DNA of 64,000 nt from Agrobacterium sp. AGB01 (lineage in GTDB: Bacteria > Pseudomonadota > Alphaproteobacteria > Rhizobiales > Rhizobiaceae). The position numbers were made by a program, and so were the translations under genes. The stretch covers positions 248,001 to 312,000 of the forward strand of contig NZ_JACVAB010000005.1 of assembly GCF_014851585.1 (NCBI RefSeq), read 5' to 3'. Below the pieces are notes generated by a model. That model made no database searches. It saw only the letters and a list, made by a program, of their open reading frames with translations, and was not told where the DNA came from. Each line of letters starts with the position of its first letter. Within the stretch, counting starts at the first letter, position 1. Shown piece by piece: positions 39,939-49,297 of this stretch.

Positions 39939-42279
39939 GATGGATATCGGCCAGTACCGCGCCGACATCGTGTCGTTTCTTCAGGCGTCTATACGTCGCA
40001 AGCGCCTGACCAACCACCTGGTCCATGTTGTAATATTTGTAGGTGCCAAGCCGACCGACAAAGGTCACGTCACCCAGTTGACGCGCGAGTGCCTCGTATC
40101 GCTTGTAGAGAGCCTGGTTTTCGGGCCGAGGTATAGGATAATAGGGGTCTCCGTCTGCGCAGGCATATTCATAGCTTATGCTGGTTTTCTCGTGAGACTG
40201 GCCTGTCAGATGCTTGTATTCAGTGATGCGAGTATGCTCGACTTCCTCGGAGGGGTAATTCACGACCGCGACTGGTAATACCCATTCGGCATCGTGTGTC
40301 TCATGCCGAAATTTCAGGCTTCGGTAGGGAAGGCGCCCGAATTGATAGTCGAAATACCCATCGATCGGACCCGTGAAAATAATATGTTTTGCAAGGCGTG
40401 CCTGCTTGAGTTCGGCAAAATCCGTGCCCAGCATCAAGGTGATATTATCGTGATCCAGCATACGCTCGAACATCTGGGTGTAACCGTTGAGCGGCATGGC
40501 CTGAAATGTGTCGAGGAAATAGCGGTCGTCGGTGCTGGTGCGGGTTGGAACACGCGCGGTCACAGAGCGGTCCAGGTCGGAGGGATCAAGACCCCATTGC
40601 TTGCGGGTATATCCTTCGAAAAATGTCCGATAGAGCTCAGAGCCGACTTGCGAAATGACGACGTCCTTTGACGTCGAGATTGGATCACATGGTTCGGCGC
40701 GGCCAGCGAGGAAAAGTGCAGCTGCTGCTTCGCTCGGCAGGTCGAGCCCGTAAATCATGTTTAGTGTGGTTCGGTTGATCGGGATCGGCACGCGCAATTC
40801 GCCGACCTGCGCCAATACCCGGTGTTCATAAGGGCGCCACGCCGTAAAGCGGGATAGGTAGGCAAAGACTTCGTCGCTATTGGTGTGAAAAATGTGTGGG
40901 CCATACTTGTGAACAAGAACCCCTTCTTCATCATAGTGATCATAGGCGTTACCGGCGACGTGAGGACGTCTGTCGCAAACGAGAACCTTCTTGTCTCCGT
41001 CTGCAGCCAACCGCTCGGCAAGAACTGAACCCGCAAAACCTGCGCCAACGATCAGGTAGTCATATGTATCGCTCTGGACCTGGCTACTTTCCCTCAGGAG
41101 CGGCTTTTTAGCAGCATCGCGCGCGCTGCCATTTCGCAATACTGCTTCGTCCACCAGAGCGGACATGGAGCGGAATGTTATATCCCAGGACGATAATGCG
41201 AGGACACGATCAACATCGCGCAGCCAGGAAGTACCTGACTTTGCAATCTTGATCGCTTTATCGCAAGCATTGCAAAAATCCTCAGTCCCATCGGCAATGA
41301 ACACCCCAGGCACATTTCCGTAGCCGCGCACAACGTCTGTCACTGCGGTACTAACAACCGGGCGACCGGCTGCAAGATATTCGGGGGTCTTGGTCGGGCT
41401 TATGAACCGTGTCGCTTCATTGAGTGCGAATGGCATAAGGGCAACATTCCACCCTGACAGATAGGCAGGCAAATCGTCGTAACGTTTCTGGCCCAGATAA
41501 TGGATATTTGGTGCTTGCGGCAGGTCACTCGTCGAGATTTTCACCACAGGTCCAAGAAAGACGAACGACATCTCCGGACGGCTAGCGGCTAGTGAACCAA
41601 TCAGTTCCAGATCAAGCCTTTCATCAATGACACCGTAGTAACCAAACCTCGGGTGAGGAATCGATGCCTGGTCGAGCGGCTCAGGCAGCTTGCCTCTAGC
41701 GGACAGAAAATGACATTTGTCGACGCTTGATGGAAACGGGTGGATATTGTCGTGACGATGCTTTTTAGCCTCATACAGGCTTACGCCGCCCGTAAAGACA
41801 ACATCCGCACGATCAATCAACTCGGCTTCCGTCGACTTAAGGTGTGGTGGTGCCAGTTTGAAGTTTGCAAGTTCGTCCATACAGTCATAAATCACTGCTG
41901 CAGCATCAACATGCTTGGCAAAACCAAACATCATTGGTGTATAGAACCACAGCACTGGCCGCTCGCCGCCGTGTAGCGCAAGGAGCTCGCTGAGAAGACC
42001 TGCAAGGCCAGCCTCGCGTTCGGTCTCGTTCCACCAGTGCGGAATCCGTGGGCGAACCGCCTTGACTGGAGTGCCATCGAAAGGGTGGATTTCGAGATAG
42101 GCGAGGTGATGATCCGTTGGGATGAATTCTTCAAAGAAAAATACTTGGCGATCTGCAGCGAAGCGCTGCATGAGATGCTGAGGTCTCTGCACCACGAAAT
42201 CCCATCTCAGATGTGAAAAACAGATGAGCGGGGCATTTTCGGGTAGAAACTTCTCGGGGAATGAGCTCAGGCGATTCAT
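39931..42279 (-). CDS. Fused glycosyltransferase and UDP-galactopyranose mutase
   Basis: A 782-residue fusion. Residues 1-385 form a glycosyltransferase-like domain with HLRWDFVVQRPQHLMQRFA and YLAAGRPVVSTAV, seen in GT1/GT4-like enzymes of polysaccharide clusters. Residues about 405-770 are UDP-galactopyranose mutase (Glf): FAD motif VGAGFAGSVLAERLA, GPHIFHTNSDEVFAYL, TRKQWGLDP and YYPIPRPENQALYKRY. Glf makes UDP-galactofuranose, so the glycan made by this operon probably contains galactofuranose. A good ribosome-binding site (GAGG) precedes ATG 42279. Its stop overlaps the next gene's start. Confidence 0.9.
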   Translation of the reverse strand: MNRLSSFPEKFLPENAPLICFSHLRWDFVVQRPQHLMQRFAADRQVFFFEEFIPTDHHLAYLEIHPFDGTPVKAVRPRIPHWWNETEREAGLAGLLSELLALHGGERPVLWFYTPMMFGFAKHVDAAAVIYDCMDELANFKLAPPHLKSTEAELIDRADVVFTGGVSLYEAKKHRHDNIHPFPSSVDKCHFLSARGKLPEPLDQASIPHPRFGYYGVIDERLDLELIGSLAASRPEMSFVFLGPVVKISTSDLPQAPNIHYLGQKRYDDLPAYLSGWNVALMPFALNEATRFISPTKTPEYLAAGRPVVSTAVTDVVRGYGNVPGVFIADGTEDFCNACDKAIKIAKSGTSWLRDVDRVLALSSWDITFRSMSALVDEAVLRNGSARDAAKKPLLRESSQVQSDTYDYLIVGAGFAGSVLAERLAADGDKKVLVCDRRPHVAGNAYDHYDEEGVLVHKYGPHIFHTNSDEVFAYLSRFTAWRPYEHRVLAQVGELRVPIPINRTTLNMIYGLDLPSEAAAALFLAGRAEPCDPISTSKDVVISQVGSELYRTFFEGYTRKQWGLDPSDLDRSVTARVPTRTSTDDRYFLDTFQAMPLNGYTQMFERMLDHDNITLMLGTDFAELKQARLAKHIIFTGPIDGYFDYQFGRLPYRSLKFRHETHDAEWVLPVAVVNYPSEEVEHTRITEYKHLTGQSHEKTSISYEYACADGDPYYPIPRPENQALYKRYEALARQLGDVTFVGRLGTYKYYNMDQVVGQALATYRRLKKRHDVGAVLADIHRD

Positions 42280-42350
42280 AACTTACCTCGCAACAGACAG
42301 CCCCCTAACAACAATTGTCAGATAATGTTCCAGTTGCTGAAGATATCTGG

Positions 42351-43538
42351 CTATGTTTCGTCGATTATGTTTTGCAGCTTCTGGATGCTGTGTGGCCAGG
42401 TCCAGTTTTCCAACACAGTTTTGCGCGGATGAAAGGCATCTGGGATATTCAACATAAGGCTGATGCCTTCATGGAAAAGTTCAGCCGTTGCGGTCCGGCC
42501 TGTGTCTGGGGTTATATACTGCAACCCACAGGACAGAAGGCTGTTGGCAAGGACAGGGATGCCAGCCAGCATGTATTCGGTTAGTATCGCCGGAGCACCA
42601 TCGTCGATACCGCATACGACCCCCATGCGCGACTGGTTCATCAGCCGATTTACTTCCGCGAAGGGTACGCCTGGAGGATCTACAAAGTCGACGTTGATGC
42701 CGAGTTCTTCCACCTGGCGGCGTAAATCGCTCATCATTTCGCCATAACCGCACACGCAAAGCGATTTTAAGGTTCGCGGCAGTTTGTGGAGAGCCTGAAA
42801 CAGGATGTCATGCCGTTTGTAAGGTTGCGCTGCCGCGACGTAGATCACGTCATATATTTTGGGCAGGTTCAAAGGTCTGAACGTGATCTCGGAAGCGAAT
42901 TCAGGGCCGATGGGCATGACTGCGGTTCGCATTCCTGGATGACGAGCTCGAACAATTTCCGATTGCCACTCAGCACCGGTGATAACAAGATCAAAGTGGC
43001 GGCTTACTTCTGCAGGCACCCGAAGGGCGGGAGCATCGATGGAATTGTAGATCTTGAAGCTTTCGCTGCATGCCAGAAGAATGTCTTCACTCACACCAAG
43101 ACCCCAGACACACAATATTGCAGGTGGCCCGAAGGCCTGTATATGACCCAGCATGTCGTTTGACGAGAACGGAGCCTCTGGACCGTTCATCCTGAAGGAG
43201 CGACGCCTCAAGAAAGGGCTAGCAGATATCAGGTCTTTCGGAGGGAGATCTCCACGCCAGTGTGTCCAGACTTCCGCGCAGTCGACAAGCTCATTCTTGA
43301 GCGCGGCGAGAGGAAGGCGTTCAATGTAACCGCCTTCAACGATGACCTGATGTGGTGACGATACAGGGCTGGGAGGAGGGCCTTGTGAACCGCTGATCCA
43401 CTTTTGGCGAGACATCTCGACAGATAGCGTGTCCACAGAACTGGGCGGCCCTTCCTGAAAATCACTGATCACCACTAACCGCCGCAGCTTCTTGCCGCTT
43501 GACTGGTCGCGAACCTTGATGGTGCTTTCAGTTGCCAT
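42351..43538 (-). CDS. Glycosyltransferase, first gene of glycan operon
   Basis: A 395-residue GT-B protein starting at ATG 43538 after GGAAA. The N-terminal half is loosely conserved; the C-terminal half has YVAAAQPYKRHDILFQALHKL and GAPAILTEYMLAGIPVLANS, where acidic and hydrophobic residues are placed as in family 4 transferases. It is 71 bases upstream of the GT-Glf fusion. All four genes read in the same direction and the last three overlap, so they are one transcription unit for a cell-surface polysaccharide or glycolipid. No polymerase, flippase or export gene is present, so assembly may be finished elsewhere. Confidence 0.75.
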   Translation of the reverse strand: MATESTIKVRDQSSGKKLRRLVVISDFQEGPPSSVDTLSVEMSRQKWISGSQGPPPSPVSSPHQVIVEGGYIERLPLAALKNELVDCAEVWTHWRGDLPPKDLISASPFLRRRSFRMNGPEAPFSSNDMLGHIQAFGPPAILCVWGLGVSEDILLACSESFKIYNSIDAPALRVPAEVSRHFDLVITGAEWQSEIVRARHPGMRTAVMPIGPEFASEITFRPLNLPKIYDVIYVAAAQPYKRHDILFQALHKLPRTLKSLCVCGYGEMMSDLRRQVEELGINVDFVDPPGVPFAEVNRLMNQSRMGVVCGIDDGAPAILTEYMLAGIPVLANSLLSCGLQYITPDTGRTATAELFHEGISLMLNIPDAFHPRKTVLENWTWPHSIQKLQNIIDET

Positions 43539-43909
43539 GGTTTCCAATATGTGAGTTCGTGCTGTAACGGATTGCCTGAAAAAAGCGATCACAACCTGCG
43601 GGAGCCATCGTGAGCATCAGGCGACGATTTGCCGGACGGGTCGGGGTTCGTTTTGGAAATCCAGGGTACCCGCTCAGCATATGCAGTAACACCGCAGATC
43701 TTTTTAAGTTTCCTCGGACTTGTGTTTAGAAAATTGTTTTGGCCTGAGGGTGCCAGATAACCGCCTCAAAGGACTGGATGCAGCTAAATTCCTTGTGCCA
43801 TCCTGCCAACAGGTCTAAATGCCGCCGCTGCGGATTGCAGGGTCAGACCCAACTCCATGTTGCACACCTTGTCGCTGGCCGGATTGTCCCAAGTGGGTAA
43901 TACCTTACG
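43539..43909. other. Intergenic region left of two-component system
   Basis: About 370 bases holding the promoter of the glycan operon and the 3' end of the sensor kinase message. I see no gene, and no hairpin with a T run. Confidence 0.4.
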
Positions 43910-45277
43910 TCACCTAAGATCTTGGGAGCCAGGGAGCTTCACATTAACCATCAAGCCCGGGTTCATCGGTGCCAATTCAATGCTGCCGCCGTACAGTTCT
44001 ACAATCTCCTTCGATATGCTTAAGCCAAAGCCATCTCCTGCAACAGTTTCGTCAAGTCGAAATCCGGGGCGAAGCGCGTCTTCGATGCTGGAATCGGGCA
44101 TGCCTGGTCCATCGTCGAAAATACCGATCGTTACGGCTGAACCTTCGATCCGAGCACAAATCCGGATGGTTTCATTTGCCCACTTGAATGCGTTGTCGAG
44201 AATGTTGCCAAAAATTTCATCGAAGTCTTCGTTTGCACAGCCTACAACAACAGAAGGGTCGATGTTGCATTCAACAGACAGATGTTTGTGTGCATAGATC
44301 CGTTCCAAAACAAAAAGCAGGTCTTTAAGGTGAGGTCTGACCGTTGATGTTGAGCGAGCCATATCGCCAACTGTTGCCTTACGACCGTCGGCGAGATGAT
44401 GTTGAATACGCCGGTCAATTCTTTCAATCAGCTTTCTCATGCTTTTATCTGGGTCATTTGTATCATCGAGAGCCAGCATCATACTGGCCACCGGTGTTTT
44501 AAGCCCGTGGGCCATGTTTGCAAAATGCACGCGCGTGTCGGCAAGACGCTGCGCACTTTGATCGATCAGTCGATTGATCTCAGTTGCGACAGGTCGAAGT
44601 TCCTCAACGCCCGGCTCGGGGAGGGTCGAACGATTGCCGGTCAACACAGATCCAATATCTGCCGTCATTTGGCGAAGGGGGCGCAAACCAAACCTAACCT
44701 GCAAGATAGTACCTGCGATGAGACTGCCGCCAAGCAGCGCCATGACGGGAAGAAGCCACATCAATGACCGGAATGCGGGGGAGGTCAGGGCAGTTTCTGG
44801 TGCGGTGGCGGTGATCGTCACGATCCTGTCGCCGACGGTTGCCTCTGCCCTTCTCGAGTGCAAGGCCTGTCCGCGTAGTGCTGTGGTGCCACCGGGCCTG
44901 GGCATGCCAGCGAAAAGCTGGCGCCATTCGAAAGCGTGACCTGGTGTCTCAATCGTGCCGTTGGAAAGTGAGCGAGATGTAAGCCGAACGGACTGTCCGG
45001 AAACCTGCCAGTACCACCCGGATCCCGGCCTATCAAAGGGTGGCCCGTCGAGCTGAATGGAAAGTGTTACTGCACCGTCGGGGGCGGTGGTGATGGCGCT
45101 CCGCAACGCCTGTATCTGAGTGTCGAGGCGCTGATCGACCTGCGAACGGACGACACCAGCGACGATCAGCCAGAGGACGACTGAAGCGACGACGATTGCG
45201 GCAACAACAAAGATAGCGGAGAACGCAATTAACCGCCCGGATATCGTTGAGCGCTGCAGAAGCCTTGAGATATTCAT
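43910..45277 (-). CDS. Two-component sensor histidine kinase (PhoQ/QseC-like)
   Basis: A 455-residue inner-membrane kinase: helix 1 (about 17-43), a periplasmic domain of about 120 residues, helix 2 (about 170-193), a HAMP-like linker, the phosphoacceptor His in HFANMAHGLKTPVASMM, and an ATPase domain with FDEIFGNILDNAFKWA, FDDGPGMP and GDGFGLSISKEIVELYGG. The short phosphoacceptor motif HGLKTP, in place of HELRTP, is typical of the PhoQ-like subgroup. It overlaps the response regulator gene by 4 bases and reads after it. The signal is unknown; cation or envelope stress is likely for this subgroup. Confidence 0.9.
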   Translation of the reverse strand: MNISRLLQRSTISGRLIAFSAIFVVAAIVVASVVLWLIVAGVVRSQVDQRLDTQIQALRSAITTAPDGAVTLSIQLDGPPFDRPGSGWYWQVSGQSVRLTSRSLSNGTIETPGHAFEWRQLFAGMPRPGGTTALRGQALHSRRAEATVGDRIVTITATAPETALTSPAFRSLMWLLPVMALLGGSLIAGTILQVRFGLRPLRQMTADIGSVLTGNRSTLPEPGVEELRPVATEINRLIDQSAQRLADTRVHFANMAHGLKTPVASMMLALDDTNDPDKSMRKLIERIDRRIQHHLADGRKATVGDMARSTSTVRPHLKDLLFVLERIYAHKHLSVECNIDPSVVVGCANEDFDEIFGNILDNAFKWANETIRICARIEGSAVTIGIFDDGPGMPDSSIEDALRPGFRLDETVAGDGFGLSISKEIVELYGGSIELAPMNPGLMVNVKLPGSQDLR

Positions 45278-45936
45278 GATGCTGCCGTCAGCATGTAGCC
45301 ACGACCCCGCACGGTCTCGATATGCTGCGGGCCGATCTTGCGGCGCAGGCGTGCTATGATCACTTCAATCGAATTTGAATCTACCTCCGCGTCGCCGTCA
45401 TAGACCCTTTCAAAAAGCTCACGCCTGTCGACCACTGTTTCTTTTCGCAGCGTCAGGCAGGACAGTACGCGCCATTCGAGCGCCGTTAACTTCAGGGGTA
45501 CGCCGTTATGCTCGAACGTGCCAAGCTGTGCATCAAACGTCAGTGGCCCGCAGTTGATTCGAGCGCTTGCATGGCCCGTGGCGCGCCTCACAAGCGCGCG
45601 GATGCGCAGGACAAGCTCCTCAATTTTGAATGGCTTGGAGAGAAAATCATCGGCGCCAGCTTTGAAACTTGCCACCTTATCGGGCCAGCCATCACGCGCG
45701 GTCAAAACCAACACGGGGAAGGATCGATCTGCGTCCCTCCAGGATTTCAGGACTGAAACGCCATCAATTTTCGGAAGGCCGAGATCGAGAATTGCGACGT
45801 CGAAGATCTCTGTAAGGCCGGCATGCTCGGCGTCCTCTCCATTGCGTGCGATATCGACAACGAAATTCTCCGTCCGGAGGCTCGCTGCGAGACGGCTGGA
45901 GAGATCCATATCGTCCTCGACAAGAAGTACGCGCAT
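45274..45936 (-). CDS. OmpR-family response regulator
   Basis: A 220-residue regulator. Receiver with acidic pocket VEDD (7-9), phosphoacceptor Asp51 in VAILDLGLP, conserved Thr in VLTAR and Lys in KPF. C-terminal winged helix with VPLKLTALEWRVL, VDRRELFERVYD and VRGRGYML. It is co-transcribed with the overlapping histidine kinase. The divergent gene at 46071 is a likely target. Confidence 0.93.
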   Translation of the reverse strand: MRVLLVEDDMDLSSRLAASLRTENFVVDIARNGEDAEHAGLTEIFDVAILDLGLPKIDGVSVLKSWRDADRSFPVLVLTARDGWPDKVASFKAGADDFLSKPFKIEELVLRIRALVRRATGHASARINCGPLTFDAQLGTFEHNGVPLKLTALEWRVLSCLTLRKETVVDRRELFERVYDGDAEVDSNSIEVIIARLRRKIGPQHIETVRGRGYMLTAAS

Positions 45937-46070
45937 CCAAAGGTCCGATCCTGGCTAAGATTAGCAATGTTCTATGAGTTTCACGCTTAACTCAAGCTGA
46001 ACCGATTGGTTCAGGCTGTTGCCGGGAAGAGTGGCGTAGAACGGTGTTGTCTGAACCAAAGGAGACGACG

Positions 46071-46565
46071 ATGTCTATATCCGATAACATTAATACCGTT
46101 GATCCAACTGAGCCGCATCTGCCACATGATCCGAGCCGTAGACGCAGGCGCGCTGGTGCATTTGGACTGGCCGCGCTTGGGCTCGTTGTCGGCCTCGCAG
46201 GAGGCGCGGGCGCCATGAAGTTGGCAAGGCCGAGCGTCGAGGTGGCTCCGATGACGCCTGTCGCAATCTCCGCTATGGCGGATGACAGCCTCGTTACAAT
46301 CAGAGGCAAGGTGGCCGAGATTTTTGGCAACAAGTTCATCGTTCAGGACGACTCCGGTCGTGCACTTGTCGAAACTGGGCCACAAGGCGAGGGCGGTAAA
46401 CTTGTCGCATCAAGTGAACTTGTAACGATACAGGGCCGCTTTGACGATGGTTTCCTGCACGGAAGCTACATCGTTCACGAAGATGGACGCACTGAGGCGC
46501 TGGGCCCCGCAGGCAAGCCGCCGCATAAGCGGCCGCTTGAAATGCTCAAGCACCTCAAGCCTTAA
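46071..46565 (+). CDS. Membrane-anchored OB-fold-like protein
   Basis: A 164-residue protein. ATG 46071 follows AAAGGAGA; a longer frame from 46044 lacks a site. Residues 1-28 are polar and basic (SRRRRRAG), then residues 29-50 form a membrane helix (AFGLAALGLVVGLAGGAGAMKLA). The rest resembles a small bacterial OB-fold (DDSLVTIRGKVAEIFGNKFIVQDDSGRALVETG...), as in the YgiW/BOF type of periplasmic proteins. It is divergent from the two-component system, and may be regulated by it, as such OB-fold proteins often are. The hairpin at 46584-46610 ends the gene. Confidence 0.7.
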   Translation: MSISDNINTVDPTEPHLPHDPSRRRRRAGAFGLAALGLVVGLAGGAGAMKLARPSVEVAPMTPVAISAMADDSLVTIRGKVAEIFGNKFIVQDDSGRALVETGPQGEGGKLVASSELVTIQGRFDDGFLHGSYIVHEDGRTEALGPAGKPPHKRPLEMLKHLKP

Positions 46566-46583
46566 ACGGGTAATCTGGTGTTA

Positions 46584-46610
46584 GAGCGGGCTCGCGCGCG
46601 CAGCCCGCTC
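46584..46610 (+). terminator. Hairpin after OB-fold gene
   Basis: GAGCGGGCT and AGCCCGCTC (9 bp) enclose a 9-base GC-rich loop, 19 bases after the stop. There is no T run. Confidence 0.5.
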
Positions 46611-46831
46611 CAGCGTCGTGCAGGGCCGGGGTCGCGTAGTTCCCAACATGGTCTCGCAGGTTAATAGGTGGTGCTCTGCCCCGCACATCGCTCGACTTAT
46701 CAATATCCTTCTTGGGGATGATCGGTCGCGATCCCGAGTTTCCAGCCGAAAGCCTGCGAGACATATCTACGTCCCAAGGCCATCTATGGTGACGCCTCGC
46801 CAAGTGTGGTAAAACTAACACCGTTTCACTG

Positions 46832-47275
46832 CTAGTCCTTCAGAGGCCGGATTGCATCGACCCGAACGGTTCCTTCCATTACACCTCGACGGACATCGGT
46901 CCGGCCGTGCTCGATTTCGATGACGGTATAAAGCTTCTCGTCTCGAAATGCACTGGCATTGACGGTTGTGACGTCTTCGGCTGGAGCGGAATCGATTTCC
47001 ATGAAGTCCACTTCACGGCTCGATGCGACAAACCGGGCGTCGCCTGAAGTGCGAGCAGCAACAGTGATGGGACCGCTCGGAGGAGCATTCTGCCACCTCG
47101 GATCGTCAATGCTGGCGGTTGGTTCCAGCCTGTAGATATTGAGGGGTTCACCGGCCGGTCCTTCGGCTGACGCGCTATCCCGCATTTGCGCCAGGCTTTC
47201 TACTGATTGCCCAAAATGTGTTTCACTCGTTTTATTATCGTTTTCGAGGCCGCTTGTTTTGGTCACATTTGACAT
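46832..47275 (-). CDS. Acidic stress-type protein, unknown function
   Basis: A 147-residue soluble, acidic protein without signal peptide. GGAGAG precedes the ATG. The N-terminal third is polar and probably disordered; the middle and C-terminal parts look folded (ITVAARTSGDARFVAS, KLYTVIEIEHGRTDVRRGVMEGTVRVDAIRPL). I know no family name. An EcfG-type promoter lies about 95 bases upstream, so it is probably part of the general stress response. Confidence 0.65.
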   Translation of the reverse strand: MSNVTKTSGLENDNKTSETHFGQSVESLAQMRDSASAEGPAGEPLNIYRLEPTASIDDPRWQNAPPSGPITVAARTSGDARFVASSREVDFMEIDSAPAEDVTTVNASAFRDEKLYTVIEIEHGRTDVRRGVMEGTVRVDAIRPLKD

Positions 47276-47368
47276 CGTCCACTCTCCACTGCGCGTAGCG
47301 CCCGCTCCCTCACTGAATTGAACAGCAGGATCGCCGCCATGACCGTACCAGCATTGGTACGTAGCTCT

Positions 47369-47393
47369 AACAAGCCTGGAAGTAAGCGGTTCC
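47369..47393 (-). promoter_or_regulatory. EcfG-type general stress promoter
   Basis: On the minus strand GGAAC (47389-47393) and GTT (47369-47371) are separated by exactly 17 bases, the known EcfG/SigT arrangement of alphaproteobacteria. It is upstream of the gene starting at 47275. Two similar elements occur at 55628-55652 and 62186-62210. Confidence 0.65.
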
Positions 47394-47574
47394 CTTGCTG
47401 CTAAACATCGAGCGGATTATCGCTTCATGTAATCGGCCAATGCCTCCTGGTTGTGATCCTACCTTGGGCGCAGGTGCCGACGAATGGTGTCGCCAATCAG
47501 AGGAGCGGTATGCAGCATTAAAGACCGCGCGTTGTTTGGCGATCCTGTCGCTTTCTCCTGTGTGTTCATCGATA

Positions 47575-47766
47575 TCAGCCGCCGTCGGGCGAAACGCTTT
47601 TGTCTTCAACATCGGGCAAAGTGCCAGTGCCCGGTGTTTTGCTTTTGTCCATCAAGTGCTGCTTGGCGTGGGGACCCGCGGCTGGGTTGTCCGAGGCAAT
47701 CGGTGCCTTTTTTGCCGTCTCCTCAACAGCCTCTTGCGCTGTTGTGTCTGCATTGTCCTTGGTCAT
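47575..47766 (-). CDS. Small hydrophilic stress-type protein
   Basis: A 63-residue protein with AGGAG before the ATG. The composition is extreme: almost entirely Ala, Asp, Glu, Lys, Pro, Gly, Ser and Thr with few hydrophobic residues, so it is probably disordered, like small stress-induced hydrophilic proteins of rhizobia. No family recognised. It lies among other small stress-type genes on the same strand. Confidence 0.6.
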   Translation of the reverse strand: MTKDNADTTAQEAVEETAKKAPIASDNPAAGPHAKQHLMDKSKTPGTGTLPDVEDKSVSPDGG

Positions 47767-47914
47767 GATTGCTCCTGTTAAGCGGTTACGCGATATTTGA
47801 AGGTATCAGGCATGACACGAGTGGTAATTGCCCGTTGACCCACGACTTTAACTTGGTTGACGGCTCACCTGCTGATCTCAGACGACGGGCTCGGACCGGC
47901 CTGAGCTATAGTGG

Positions 47915-48169
47915 TCATTCTCCATACGGTGCGTTCTCGACTGCGCGTACGATCTCGGCTCGGTTCAGAGTATTGACCCGGTTCATGAGATAGGTGGCGA
48001 TATTGCCCTCACAATGGTCCGCGAGCTCCAGAGTTCCGTAGCCGTCTTCCCGGGCTTGAGTGCACAAGATGTCCGCCTGTCGCTCGAAATAGACTGTGTC
48101 GTTGGAGAACCCTGAAGAAGTGGCCATTTCCTCGCACTTGTCATTGAGCCATTCCTGAATTGACTTCAT
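47915..48169 (-). CDS. Small soluble protein, unknown function
   Basis: An 84-residue protein starting at ATG 48169, with AAAGGAC upstream. It is mostly helical and acidic (MKSIQEWLNDKCEEMATSSGF...), with three cysteines, and resembles several unnamed small alphaproteobacterial proteins. No function is offered. It belongs to the run of small minus-strand genes between 46.8 and 49.1 kb. Confidence 0.6.
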   Translation of the reverse strand: MKSIQEWLNDKCEEMATSSGFSNDTVYFERQADILCTQAREDGYGTLELADHCEGNIATYLMNRVNTLNRAEIVRAVENAPYGE

Positions 48170-48305
48170 GCTGCTTGTCCTTTGTTTTTGAAGGTCGAGG
48201 CTGTCGTCCGCAGCATCAGAAGCTACGCTTTCATCACACAACAATCACGGCTGCATGGGCATGGGCGTCCTGACCTGAGTGCAAAAGGCCAATAGTTATC
48301 CGCGC

Positions 48306-48557
48306 CTATCGGCCCGCGTTTCTGAGTAGATCTATTTCTTTGGCAACTGGGCCGAGGAGCTTCCGTAATCTGTTTTCCTCGATCTGATCCAGGCGAAACC
48401 GTCTTGCGAACTCGCTGACCAGGACGGTTTTTACCTCTGCTGATGAGGGAGGTGTTTCAGTGGCTGAATGGTGCACAGTCGTCCCTTCCCGTGTAATGAT
48501 CTCCTCAGCGGAAATTCTCGAGACTGAGGGAAATGGCACTGCTTCCTTCTTTCGCAT
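48306..48557 (-). CDS. Small protein overlapping DUF1488 gene
   Basis: An 83-residue frame with an N-terminal polar part and a helical, charged C-terminus (LVSEFARRFRLDQIEENRLRKLLGPVAKEIDLL). It overlaps the DUF1488 gene by 53 bases and has no evident ribosome-binding site, so translation would be coupled to that gene. The codon and residue pattern of the C-terminal part looks like real protein. No family recognised. Confidence 0.5.
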   Translation of the reverse strand: MRKKEAVPFPSVSRISAEEIITREGTTVHHSATETPPSSAEVKTVLVSEFARRFRLDQIEENRLRKLLGPVAKEIDLLRNAGR

Positions 48558-48771
48558 AGGCAGAGGCAGCTGCTTTCAAGATTCTCGGTCGCAGCGTGTC
48601 GAACGATGTCAGATAGTCGCTCTCGCTTGCGTTTCGGTGTGATTTCTCACAGGCGAGTACCTCAGTCGCGAGATAGAATTTCACCTCGAACATTCCGTCA
48701 TAACCGCTGAATCGCACACACCTGTTTTTATCGTCGAAACTGCGTGCTTCATTTGGAAAGGTGATAGCCAT
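48505..48771 (-). CDS. DUF1488-family protein
   Basis: An 88-residue protein starting at ATG 48771, which shares a base with the stop of the preceding gene (TGATG) and follows AAAGGAGG. The peptide MAITFPNEARSFDDKNRCVRFSGYDGMFEVKFYL is the DUF1488 pattern (short proteins starting ...TFPN.SRSYD...V.F.G.DG..EV.F). The family is widespread in rhizobia, with no known function. It is co-translated with the gene upstream. Confidence 0.75.
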   Translation of the reverse strand: MAITFPNEARSFDDKNRCVRFSGYDGMFEVKFYLATEVLACEKSHRNASESDYLTSFDTLRPRILKAAASAYAKEGSSAISLSLENFR

Positions 48772-49061
48772 CAAAAGCCTCCTTTATCCTGTGACCTGGC
48801 GATGGAATCTTCCGTCGACAAGTGCCCAACGCGGACCGTGGCTGTTGCAGAACGGTTTCTCCGAGTGAGAGCTTTCAAAAGGTGAGCTTTCGTCCTGGTT
48901 CCATCACGGAACTCGGTGGTAAGAAAAATCAGTGCGTCGCGTTTCATGTCGGAACTGGCGTCGGCTTCAATACCCCGAAGACCGGCAGCCCTCAGGACGT
49001 CCCTGATCAGCTTGAAGCCGGCATTGTCGATCTGCACTGTTTCTGCTGGACTGGAAGACAT
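48771..49061 (-). CDS. Small protein upstream of DUF1488 gene
   Basis: A 96-residue protein starting at ATG 49061, with AAGGAGG upstream. The central part (AGFKLIRDVLRAAGLRGIEADASSDMKRDALIFLTTEFRDGTRTKAHLLKALTRR) is helical and basic. No known family. The first gene of a tightly packed set with DUF1488 and the 83-residue frame. Confidence 0.6.
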   Translation of the reverse strand: MSSSPAETVQIDNAGFKLIRDVLRAAGLRGIEADASSDMKRDALIFLTTEFRDGTRTKAHLLKALTRRNRSATATVRVGHLSTEDSIARSQDKGGF

Positions 49062-49297
49062 GCTGGCCTCCTTGGTTGGGAGCAAGGTTTTGCCCCTCGG
49101 CGACAGCGGTCCGAAAACAAGCTGTCACTATAACCGAAGGTCGTGCCGATTTGTCCGATTACAAGGCCTCTTCGTTCGAGTGAACAAAGTTAGGCATCAG
49201 TTTTCCTATTGGCGCTCCTGCACAGCTCATCCGTCCGTCAAGCCATGCGACGGTCGAGGCTCAAACAACTAGAAGCCTTGCAACCGCGATGTTTCCC

